Source: Oscillospiraceae bacterium (GTDB taxonomy: Bacteria > Bacillota > Clostridia > Oscillospirales > Oscillospiraceae). Taken from it: 7,230 bases of DNA. The stretch is taken from assembly GCA_028705905.1 (NCBI GenBank), contig JAQWCP010000074.1, positions 1 through 7,230 on the forward strand. The letters run 5' to 3'. Each line of letters begins with the position of its first letter. Positions within the stretch are counted from its first letter, which is position 1. A program made the position numbers and the translations under genes. Shown piece after piece: positions 1 through 5,034 of this stretch. The notes under the pieces were generated by a model, which was not told the origin of the DNA, did not search any database, and saw only the letters and a program-made list of their open reading frames with translations.

Positions 1-978
1 ATGACACTTGGGCAGTGGCTTGACGTGTGGGAGCGGGAGTATATCGGGGACGTGAAGCCCTTTACGGTGCGCTCTTACAGTGATCAGATACGGAACCACA
101 TCAAGCCCGCATTGGGCGCTGTGAAACTGTCCGCCCTTGCTTCTCCCGATATACAAAAGTTTTATAACGGCCTGCAACGCGGTACAGAGGGTAAAGGGGG
201 GCTTTCCCCAAAGACGATTAAAAACATTCATGGCGTCCTGCATCGGGCGCTTGTGCAGGCTGTGGAGCTGGGTTATCTCCGCTATAACCCGGCGGACGCC
301 TGTAAACTGCCACGGGTTACGCGGAAGGCAATCAAGCCGCTGGAATCGGGAGAAATTGCGGCATTCCTGAACGCCATTCAGGGGCGCCCTTTTGAAGCCA
401 TCTTTAAAATTGACCTGTTTACCGGAATGCGACAGGGGGAAATACTGGGGCTTACATGGGGATGCTTGGACTTTGAGCGAGGCACTATTCTGATTGAGAA
501 GCAGCTACAGCGGGAAAAGAAGAAGGGCGGCGCTTACCTGCTGGAGCCTTTGAAGAATGACAAGTCCCGCGTGATCACGCCCGCTCCAACGGTGATGCAG
601 GAACTCCGACAGCAGCGGACGCGCCAGAGAATCCAGCGCCTTGCCGCCGGGGAGACATGGGACACAGGCGGCTTTCCTGATTTGGTATTCACAAATGAGA
701 CGGGCGGCCATTTGGTGCATCATACGGTATACCGGCATTTTAAGCAGCTTGCGGCGCAAATCGGCCTTTCAGACGCCCGGTTTCATGATCTCCGGCACTC
801 CTATGCTGTGGCCGCCCTCCAATCCGGGGACGATATTAAGACCGTGCAGGAAACACTTGGGCACCACACGGCTGCCTTTACGCTGGACGTTTATGGGCAC
901 GTCTCTGAGAAGATGAAGCAGGACAGCGCAAACCGGATGGAGCAGTTTATCAAGAGTGTTGAAAAAGGGTCAAAATAG
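1..978 (+). CDS. Tyrosine recombinase (phage/ICE-type integrase), 5' end probably outside the window
   Basis: Catalyses site-specific integration and excision of a mobile element through a 3'-phosphotyrosine intermediate. Residues 1-90 form a SAM-like core-binding domain (opening TLGQWLD). Residues 110-310 are the catalytic domain. The visible catalytic set is R144 in TGMRQGE, probably K188 in NDKSR, H262 and R265 in HDLRHS, H288 in LGHHT and the nucleophile Y298 in DVYGH, so the enzyme looks intact from the core-binding domain onward. Tn916-type integrases usually carry an N-terminal arm-binding domain of roughly 60 residues before this point. It is missing here, and the ORF is open at base 1, so the ATG at base 1 is probably an internal methionine and the gene begins upstream. 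The gene points at the 3' end of tRNA-Ser(GCU) about 95 bases away, the usual geometry for an integrase at the edge of an integrated element. No excisionase or cargo gene is visible; the element body would lie to the left. Confidence 0.93.
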   Translation: MTLGQWLDVWEREYIGDVKPFTVRSYSDQIRNHIKPALGAVKLSALASPDIQKFYNGLQRGTEGKGGLSPKTIKNIHGVLHRALVQAVELGYLRYNPADACKLPRVTRKAIKPLESGEIAAFLNAIQGRPFEAIFKIDLFTGMRQGEILGLTWGCLDFERGTILIEKQLQREKKKGGAYLLEPLKNDKSRVITPAPTVMQELRQQRTRQRIQRLAAGETWDTGGFPDLVFTNETGGHLVHHTVYRHFKQLAAQIGLSDARFHDLRHSYAVAALQSGDDIKTVQETLGHHTAAFTLDVYGHVSEKMKQDSANRMEQFIKSVEKGSK

Positions 979-1030
979 ATCTTCCGGTTCTGTAAAGGGT
1001 AAAAATAAGGGTCAAAGCCCTAAAAATAAG
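965..1030 (+). repeat. Cluster of short direct repeats at the integrase 3' end (candidate integrase arm sites)
   Basis: AAGGGTCAAA occurs at 965-974, overlapping the last codons and stop of the integrase gene, and again at 1007-1016. A near copy, AAGGGTAAAA, lies at 995-1004. A second 10-base repeat, TAAAAATAAG, occurs at 1000-1009 and 1021-1030. Families of short direct repeats flanking int are typical of arm-type binding sites of Tn916-like and lambdoid integrases, so a role in recombination is plausible but inferred. The attachment core itself cannot be defined because the partner att site is not in the window. Confidence 0.45.
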
Positions 1031-1034
1031 TATG

Positions 1035-1069
1035 AAAAATCCCTGTAGTCGTTGCAACTACAGGGATTT
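1035..1069 (-). terminator. Intrinsic terminator of the tRNA-Ser operon
   Basis: A perfect 13-bp stem (1037-1049 pairing with 1057-1069) closes a 7-base loop. On the minus strand it is followed by a run of five T (1035-1039 read in reverse). It begins 4 bases after the encoded CCA of tRNA-Ser(GCU), so it ends the tRNA transcript. On the plus strand the stem is not followed by a T tract, so it should not serve the integrase gene well. Confidence 0.88.
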
Positions 1070-1073
1070 CACT

Positions 1074-1164
1074 TGGCGGAGAAGGAGGGATTTGAACCCT
1101 CGCACGCTTTAACACGCCTACTCCCTTAGCAGGGGAGCCCCTTCGGCCACTTGGGTACTTCTCC
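1074..1164 (-). tRNA. tRNA-Ser (anticodon GCU)
   Basis: The minus strand reads as a complete class II tRNA of 91 bases including an encoded CCA (TGG at 1074-1076 on the plus strand). The acceptor stem GGAGAAG pairs with CTTCTCC, and the discriminator base is G. The anticodon arm CTCCC-CTGCTAA-GGGAG gives anticodon GCU (plus-strand AGC at 1128-1130), decoding AGC/AGU serine codons. A long variable arm follows, as expected for serine. The T arm contains GGTTCAAATCC. It lies 54 bases downstream of tRNA-Ser(UGA), with no terminator between them, so the two are probably one transcript. Its 3' end faces the integrase gene and is the likely neighbourhood of the integration site. Confidence 0.97.
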
Positions 1165-1218
1165 AAGCCGAATTGATCTATCAAAACACAGTTTCACAAA
1201 GCGAAAAGTGGGTTTTTA

Positions 1219-1305
1219 TGGCGGAGAGAGAGGGATTCGAACCCCCGGCCCTTTCGGGTCACTGGTTTTCAAGACCAGCTCCATAAACCACTCGGACATC
1301 TCTCC
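1219..1305 (-). tRNA. tRNA-Ser (anticodon UGA)
   Basis: A second class II tRNA on the minus strand, 87 bases including an encoded CCA (TGG at 1219-1221). The acceptor stem GGAGAGA pairs with TCTCTCC. The anticodon arm CTGGT-CTTGAAA-ACCAG gives UGA (plus-strand TCA at 1269-1271), which reads UCA and, by wobble or modification, other UCN codons. The variable arm is GACCC-GAAA-GGGCC-like and the T arm contains GGTTCGAATCC. It is the first gene of the two-tRNA serine operon and sits about 30 bases after the predicted transcription start. Confidence 0.97.
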
Positions 1306-1342
1306 ATTTCGGAGAACAGACTGGGTCAGTCAACACTTTGCA

Positions 1343-1371
1343 AGCTTACCATAGAACCTGCTATTTGTCAA
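1343..1371 (-). promoter_or_regulatory. Sigma-A promoter of the tRNA-Ser operon
   Basis: On the minus strand there is a consensus -35 TTGACA (1366-1371) and, 17 bases on, TAAGCT (1343-1348). The -10 itself is a weak match but is preceded by TG one base upstream, making an extended -10 (TGGTAAGCT). The predicted start is near 1336, about 30 bases before tRNA-Ser(UGA). The perfect -35 with optimal spacing suits a stable-RNA promoter. Confidence 0.75.
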
Positions 1372-1790
1372 CGAAGAAATGAAACATTTTGGATCGTTTT
1401 TTGGAAATGCGACAAGAAAAAGTGCCGTTTTAAATCAGAGGAAACGTCTGCAATGCAAAGGAAGTTTTCATTAGACGGGCGCTTCCATTGCGCCGAAATG
1501 GGCATGGGCCGGCGTGAGGCCCTTCCATTACAGGGGTTGAGCAGGGCAAAGGCGTTGGCTTTTCGTTTGCTTAACCGCGTAATGAGTGGAGACGTGGCCA
1601 ACGTGTACGCATCCCCCACAGGGCCTGTCGTTTGCGCCGCTTTGCTTTTGTTCAGCCGTTCTTTGCATGGCCTTCTGGTTTCTTGTGCCCCCACTTGCTG
1701 CACCGAAGGGTGGCCAAGACGGGCGCAACGTGTTGTACAACCTGCTGCGGGAACAACGAGCCGCTCCCATGCAACATTCACCACCGCATG
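1372..1790. other. About 420-base region with no recognisable gene
   Basis: This stretch lies between the terminator of the ylbJ operon and the promoter of the tRNA operon. Open frames exist on both strands (for example 1453-1842 plus and 1368-1793 minus), but they overlap one another, lack convincing ribosome binding sites and give low-complexity, arginine/cysteine-rich translations matching no family I know. I saw no tmRNA, RNase P or SRP signature motif. Short inverted repeats are present: GGCGC at 1478-1482 with GCGCC at 1490-1494, GGGCC at 1506-1510 with GGCCC at 1518-1522, and the palindrome GTTGTACAAC at 1732-1741. The region is GC-richer than the adjoining tRNA spacer. It may be decayed sequence or an unrecognised RNA. 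Confidence 0.6.
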
Positions 1791-1836
1791 CAAAAAGGAG
1801 GTTGCAGAGATGGTCGCTGCAACCCCCCCCTTTTGC
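1791..1836 (-). terminator. Terminator after the ylbJ-small protein operon (possibly bidirectional)
   Basis: A perfect 8-bp core stem (GGTTGCAG at 1800-1807 with CTGCAACC at 1817-1824) and a 9-base loop extend imperfectly outward through GGAG/CCCC to GCAAAA/TTTTGC at the ends. Read on the minus strand, the stem is followed by TCCTTTTTGC, giving a T-rich tail. It starts 3 bases after the stop codon of the four-cysteine protein gene. The plus strand also ends in CCCCTTTT, so it could act weakly in that direction. It contains an 8-base C run (1823-1830). Confidence 0.75.
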
Positions 1837-1838
1837 AG

Positions 1839-2060
1839 TTAGGGCGTGACGTCCAATGAGAAGTCTTCTGGGGAAAAGGGCCGCTTGCGAGGCGGAGCCG
1901 GCGGCGGCGGTGTACGGCGCAAAGGATCATACTGAAAGGAGCGGCAATGATAAGAAGGAGAGACGATGCCGCGTTTGATGCACACCACCTGATCTTCTTC
2001 CGCCTGTGCTCCTTTGGCGCAGTAGGCACAGCGGGGCTCAATCTCTTTGCGAAATAACAT
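1839..2060 (-). CDS. Small four-cysteine protein of unknown function, 73 aa
   Basis: Function unknown. The 73-residue product starts MLFRKEIEPR and has four cysteines at 11, 14, 27 and 39 in the pattern CxxC-x12-C-x11-C, with a His next to the last one. This arrangement suggests a small zinc-ribbon-like metal site. The C-terminal third is proline- and arginine-rich (TPPPPAPPRKRP, residues 50-61) followed by an acidic tail (SPEDFSLD). There is no signal peptide or membrane segment. The ATG at 2058-2060 is supported by AAGAAGGGA about 6 bases upstream, and the stop is TAA at 1839-1841. It lies 34 bases downstream of ylbJ on the same strand and ends directly before a terminator, so it is probably the last gene of a ylbJ operon. 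From memory, similar short proteins occur in other clostridia; I cannot name a family. The reading frame stays open upstream into ylbJ in another frame, which is not meaningful. Confidence 0.75.
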   Translation of the reverse strand: MLFRKEIEPRCAYCAKGAQAEEDQVVCIKRGIVSPSYHCRSFQYDPLRRTPPPPAPPRKRPFSPEDFSLDVTP

Positions 2061-2094
2061 AGAAGGTCCCTTCTTTCCAAATAACCTGCATTGA

Positions 2095-3279
2095 TTATAT
2101 CGTATGATGCTTGGATTTTCTACTGCTTTTTTGAGCGGCATGGGCAGAAATGAGGAAAAAGAGAATCCAAGCCGCCCAAGCGGCGACAAGGGATATGGTA
2201 AGTGCAGTTCCAAATGAAATGGTAACGATATCATCCACTTGTTCTGCCAAATAAGCGCCCACCGGCGCGTCCAGGGCAAAAAAACCGGCAAAGAGCCGGA
2301 CGAAAATGGCGGAAAATGTGCCGTGCAGCAGTTTTCCCACCACATACGTTCCCACGGATAGACCGCTGTTTCCGATAAAAGAGAGCACTTGGCAATGTAC
2401 CGATACCCCCGCCCAGCCAAGCATGAAGGCCGCCATAGAAAGCCGACCGGCCAGCGCGCCGCTGTCGGACAAGGTCCAGACGCCGGACGTCATTTCCACG
2501 AGTCCCGTGAGCAGATGCTCCACCCCGGTTTGTGTGCAGCCGAGGGGTGCGAGGAGCGAGCCCAATAGTTGGGAGATCCCCGGCAGAATGCCGAAGAGGA
2601 AAAGCAAGCGGATCAGTACAGTGAAAAAAAGAACGAAAGCGCAGATGTTTAACGTATTGGAAAAGGCGGATTTGACAGAATCGGTAAATGCGGTGGAAAA
2701 GCGGGGGGCATGAAAGCTGGCTGCGGGCAGCCGGGTTTCTGTGCCGCCTTTTCCCGCCTTATAAAAGCGAAACAAAAAACCCACACAAAGAGAGGCAGTG
2801 GTGTGAGCCAGATAGAGAAAAATCCCGATGCGGCTGCTGGAAAACACGCCGGCACCAACGACACCCAAAATAAACGCTGGGCCGGAGTTGTTACAAAAGG
2901 CCAGCATGCGCTCGGCCTCCACCCGGGAACAGAGCTTTTTTTCATACAGCGCGATGGCCGTCCGAGCCCCCACAGGGTACCCGCCGATGAATCCCAGCGC
3001 CAGGGCGGAAGCGCAAGCGCCATTCACCCGGAACAGCGGCTGCATAATCCATTGCAGGGCACGACCGAAATAGTTGCACAGCCCCAAATCCACCAACAGG
3101 GTAGATAAGACAAAGAAGGGGAACAACGACGGGATGATGACGTTTAAACAGAGCGTGACGCCGCTTTGCGCTGCTTCCATGGCCTCTTCCGGAAACCATA
3201 AAAGGCCCAAAACCGCCCAGAACAGAGCAGCGCCAATGAGAAGATCGCACAAAACACGGTTGGATAATATTCGGAACAC
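2095..3279 (-). CDS. ylbJ: Sporulation integral membrane protein YlbJ
   Basis: YlbJ is a multi-pass membrane protein made in the mother cell during sporulation and implicated, in Bacillus subtilis work, in moving dipicolinic acid across the outer forespore membrane. The 394-residue product is strongly hydrophobic, with roughly eight to ten membrane segments beginning near residue 10. It carries the family's nucleoside-recognition (Gate-like) signatures: IIPSLFPFFVLS near residues 48-59, GFIGGYPVGAR at 96-106 and NNSGPAFILGVVGAGV at 130-145. A second Gate-like half follows after a cytosolic loop near residues 175-195. Length fits the family (about 400). I place the start at GTG (3277-3279), because AGGAAGGAGG lies 5 bases upstream; a TTG 15 codons earlier has no such site. 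It is divergent from mraZ and followed by the four-cysteine gene. In B. subtilis the gene is sigma-E dependent, but I could not identify a clear sigma-E promoter here. Confidence 0.93.
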   Translation of the reverse strand: MFRILSNRVLCDLLIGAALFWAVLGLLWFPEEAMEAAQSGVTLCLNVIIPSLFPFFVLSTLLVDLGLCNYFGRALQWIMQPLFRVNGACASALALGFIGGYPVGARTAIALYEKKLCSRVEAERMLAFCNNSGPAFILGVVGAGVFSSSRIGIFLYLAHTTASLCVGFLFRFYKAGKGGTETRLPAASFHAPRFSTAFTDSVKSAFSNTLNICAFVLFFTVLIRLLFLFGILPGISQLLGSLLAPLGCTQTGVEHLLTGLVEMTSGVWTLSDSGALAGRLSMAAFMLGWAGVSVHCQVLSFIGNSGLSVGTYVVGKLLHGTFSAIFVRLFAGFFALDAPVGAYLAEQVDDIVTISFGTALTISLVAAWAAWILFFLISAHAAQKSSRKSKHHTI

Positions 3280-3284
3280 GATAT

Positions 3285-3294
3285 CCTCCTTCCT
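3285..3294 (-). promoter_or_regulatory. Shine-Dalgarno that fixes the ylbJ start at GTG
   Basis: AGGAAGGAGG on the minus strand lies 5 bases before the GTG at 3277-3279. It is the only strong ribosome binding site near the 5' end of the frame and argues against the longer TTG-initiated form starting at 3324. Confidence 0.8.
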
Positions 3295-3498
3295 TTGGCG
3301 AAGTGACGGTTTGGCGCCCTCCAATTACAACATGTACGAGAATCTTTATGCTGTGGTGGGGGGGAAATTGCATGTCCCGGAAAGAGAAGAAATTCCAATG
3401 ATTCCTAGAAAAAAGAAAAATATGGACTGGGACGTCAGATCAAACGGTGGAAAACAAAAAACAGTCGAATTTTTCGGTAAAAAATTGTGTTAACTCTA
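3295..3498. other. Divergent ylbJ/mraZ intergenic region, ylbJ side
   Basis: About 200 bases between the ylbJ ribosome binding site and the mraZ promoter hold no gene I can support; the frames through it on either strand are shadows without ribosome sites. The ylbJ promoter should be here, but no convincing sigma-A or sigma-E match was found. A GCATAAA element on the minus strand near 3346-3352 resembles a sporulation -35 but has no fitting -10. A run of seven G lies at 3358-3364, and A-rich tracts lie at 3409-3420 and 3455-3461. Confidence 0.5.
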
Positions 3499-3527
3499 TT
3501 GCAATTTGTTGCAAGAGCCGATATACT
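3499..3527 (+). promoter_or_regulatory. Sigma-A promoter of the mraZ-rsmH-ftsL operon
   Basis: A -35 TTGCAA (3499-3504) is separated by exactly 17 bases from a -10 TATACT (3522-3527). The predicted transcription start is near 3534, giving a leader of about 69 bases before the mraZ ATG. A second TTGCAA copy (3509-3514) lies inside the spacer, 10 bases after the first. The putative MraZ repeats begin about 15 bases after the predicted start, consistent with autoregulation. Confidence 0.78.
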
Positions 3528-3548
3528 AAATAGGTATTCACAGGACAG

Positions 3549-3588
3549 TGGGGGAAAAGGGAGCGAAATGGGGCAAAGTGAAGCAGAA
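3549..3588 (+). promoter_or_regulatory. Probable MraZ operator: four 10-bp-spaced TGGGG-like repeats
   Basis: Four consecutive decamers line up in register: TGGGGGAAAA (3549), GGGAGCGAAA (3559), TGGGGCAAAG (3569) and TGAAGCAGAA (3579). The consensus is about TGGGGCAAAA. E. coli MraZ binds three TGGGN direct repeats with 5-base spacers, that is a 10-bp period, upstream of its own gene. Same spacing, same core and location between promoter and mraZ support assigning this as the autoregulatory operator. The first and third units match best; the second and fourth are degenerate. Confidence 0.65.
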
Positions 3589-3606
3589 CGGTGGTGCGCA
3601 GGATGA
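3568..3606 (+). CDS. Possible 12-codon leader peptide overlapping the mraZ start
   Basis: An ATG at 3568 preceded by AAAAGGGAG (GGAG 4 bases from the ATG) opens a frame encoding MGQSEAERWCAG. It stops with the TGA at 3604-3606, which overlaps the mraZ ATG as ATGA. mraZ itself has no clear ribosome binding site, so translation could be delivered by termination-reinitiation from this leader. The frame lies within the MraZ operator repeats, so its codons may be dictated by the operator and the ORF may be accidental. Confidence 0.3.
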   Translation: MGQSEAERWCAG

Positions 3607-4019
3607 CTTTGACCGGTTCTTATCAACATACCATTGACGCCAAGGGCCGCCTGTTCATTCCCGCGAAGCTGCGGGAAGAATTGGGCGACGTGTTTTACCT
3701 TGCCATGGGAATGGACGGCTGCTTAGCCATTTACCCGGAAACAAGCTGGGAAGGCTTTATGGAGAAGCTGGAGCAGCTGCCTACGGCGCAGACCCGTGCC
3801 ATGCGTACCTTTTTTGCCAATACAGTCAAATGTGAATTGGACAGCCAGGGCAGAATTTTGGTTCCGCAAAAATTGCGGACGTATGCCAAGATGGAAAAAG
3901 AAGTAATCATCAACGGCGCGCAGAACAGAGTAGAGATCTGGAATGCGGAGAGCTGGAACGAAATGGAAGATCTGTCTGCAGAGAGCCTCTTATCTGTGAT
4001 GAAAGCGTTGGGACTGTAA
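3603..4019 (+). CDS. mraZ: Transcriptional regulator MraZ
   Basis: MraZ is a DNA-binding, ring-forming repressor of the dcw cluster, and often the first gene of that operon. The 138-residue product has two SpoVT/AbrB-type half-domains, each with its signature: DAKGR at residues 12-16 and DSQGR at 80-84. Family hallmarks GSYQHTIDAKGR and IPAKLREEL lie near the N-terminus. Length is normal (about 140). I chose the ATG at 3603 because family members begin only a few residues before G-x-Y-x-H; two in-frame GTG codons at 3591 and 3594 also lack good ribosome sites. The ATG has only a weak GGTGG upstream and overlaps the stop of a possible leader peptide. The stop TAA directly abuts the rsmH ATG. 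The upstream decameric repeats indicate negative autoregulation. Confidence 0.96.
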   Translation: MTLTGSYQHTIDAKGRLFIPAKLREELGDVFYLAMGMDGCLAIYPETSWEGFMEKLEQLPTAQTRAMRTFFANTVKCELDSQGRILVPQKLRTYAKMEKEVIINGAQNRVEIWNAESWNEMEDLSAESLLSVMKALGL

Positions 4020-4973
4020 ATGGAAGAATCTTTGACACATCAGCCGGTACTTTTGAACGAATGCATCGACGCTTTACACATTCGAAAGGATGGAATCTAC
4101 GTGGACGGCACGCTGGGACGCGGCGGCCACGCAGAAGAGATTGCAAAGCGGCTGGACACAGGGCGGCTCATCTGTATCGACCGGGACGCGGCGGCCATTG
4201 AGGCAGGCCAACGCCGGCTTTCGCCCTATGGCGACCGGGTGTGTTTTGCCCGTGGAAATTTTCAGATGTTGGATAGCATCTTGGACAACCTCTCCGTTGC
4301 GTCAGTAGATGGAATGTTGTTTGACCTTGGCGTGTCCTCTCCACAGCTGGATGAGGCAGTTCGCGGCTTTTCCTATATGGCCGATGCGCCATTGGACATG
4401 CGGATGGATCAGAGTCAAACGCTGACAGCGTGGGATGTGGTCAACGGCTGGTCGAAGGAAGAGTTGAAGCGCATCCTTTATACATATGGCGAGGAGCGGT
4501 ACGCACCGCAGATCGCGGGGGCGATCGTCAGAAACCGTGAGGTTAGCCCCATCCAGACCACAGGAGCGTTGGTGGAACTGATTAAACATGCAATGCCACC
4601 TGCCGCCCTGCGGGAGAAGCAGCACCCGGCAAAACGAAGCTTTCAGGCAATTCGCATTGCGGTAAACGATGAATTAACGGCTGTGGAACAAATGTTGCCC
4701 GTGGCGGTGTCCCGGCTGAATCCGGGTGGGCGGATCGCGGTGATTTCCTTTCATTCGCTGGAAGACCGCATTGTCAAAACGGCCTTTCAAGCGCTTGCCA
4801 AAGGGTGTACTTGTCCGCCGGATTTTCCTGTCTGTGTTTGCGGGAAAAAGCCGGTGCTGAAAATATTAACACGCAAGCCAATTGTGCCTGGAAAACAAGA
4901 GGAAGCGGAAAATCCGCGGGCACGCAGTGCAAAGCTGCGTGTTGGAATGCGGATTGGGACAGAGGCGTGGTAA
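4020..4973 (+). CDS. rsmH: 16S rRNA (cytosine-1402 N4)-methyltransferase RsmH
   Basis: RsmH (MraW) transfers a methyl group from S-adenosylmethionine to N4 of C1402 in the 16S rRNA decoding centre. The 317-residue product has the usual length and motifs: HQPVLLNE at 7-14, the SAM-binding DGTLGRGGHA at 29-38, ICIDRD at 51-56, LFDLGVSSPQLD at 100-111, LDMRMD at 125-130, IRIAVNDEL at 211-219 and SFHSLEDRIVK at 243-253, with the C-terminal ARSAKLRV at 301-308. Near the C-terminus four cysteines form CxC-x6-CxC (263, 265, 272, 274), a pattern I recall from other Firmicute RsmH proteins and possibly metal-binding. The ATG follows the mraZ stop with no spacer (TAAATG) and has no strong ribosome site, which points to translational coupling with mraZ. 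Confidence 0.98.
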   Translation: MEESLTHQPVLLNECIDALHIRKDGIYVDGTLGRGGHAEEIAKRLDTGRLICIDRDAAAIEAGQRRLSPYGDRVCFARGNFQMLDSILDNLSVASVDGMLFDLGVSSPQLDEAVRGFSYMADAPLDMRMDQSQTLTAWDVVNGWSKEELKRILYTYGEERYAPQIAGAIVRNREVSPIQTTGALVELIKHAMPPAALREKQHPAKRSFQAIRIAVNDELTAVEQMLPVAVSRLNPGGRIAVISFHSLEDRIVKTAFQALAKGCTCPPDFPVCVCGKKPVLKILTRKPIVPGKQEEAENPRARSAKLRVGMRIGTEAW

Positions 4974-5020
4974 GGCAGGAGACCAACAATTATGATGGTG
5001 ATTGTCACGATTGTTCATAC

Positions 5021-5028
5021 AAAGGAGG
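5021..5028 (+). promoter_or_regulatory. Shine-Dalgarno fixing the ftsL start
   Basis: AAAGGAGG lies 6 bases before the ATG at 5035 and is the strongest ribosome site in the dcw part of the window. It argues for the 179-residue form over an in-frame ATG 11 codons upstream at 5002. Confidence 0.85.
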
Positions 5029-5034
5029 GCGTAT

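Noticed and set aside
1008..1021. Small AGGG-loop-CCCT hairpin after the integrase gene
   Set aside because: Only 4 bp of stem with an interrupted T tract; too weak to call a terminator, and better explained by the direct repeats there.
1151..1354. 67-codon plus-strand ORF containing GERGIRTPGPF
   Set aside because: This is the antisense translation of tRNA-Ser(UGA) and part of tRNA-Ser(GCU); GERGIRTP is a familiar artefact of translating serine tRNA genes backwards.
1368..1842. Overlapping ORFs of 129-141 codons on both strands
   Set aside because: They overlap each other, lack good ribosome sites, are rich in Arg/Cys/Pro, and run through a tRNA promoter or a terminator; no family resemblance.
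1810..1842. 10-codon ORF after AAAAAGGAGG on the plus strand
   Set aside because: The perfect-looking ribosome site is part of the terminator stem of the minus-strand operon; no promoter or conserved product is seen, so it is probably coincidental.
1839..2420. 193-codon minus-strand ORF reading into ylbJ
   Set aside because: Only its last 73 codons are real (four-cysteine protein with its own ribosome site at 2060); the upstream part is an out-of-frame shadow of ylbJ.
3277..3324. TTG start 15 codons upstream for ylbJ
   Set aside because: No ribosome site in front of it, whereas AGGAAGGAGG stands 5 bases before the GTG at 3279.
3325..3360. Possible sporulation sigma-factor promoter for ylbJ (GCATAAA on the minus strand)
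   Set aside because: No -10 matching sigma-E, sigma-F or sigma-G consensus at a fitting distance; left unassigned.
3591..3602. GTG starts 4 or 3 codons upstream for mraZ
   Set aside because: No ribosome site precedes them, and MraZ proteins normally begin just before the G-x-Y-x-H motif; the ATG at 3603 fits better, though not proven.
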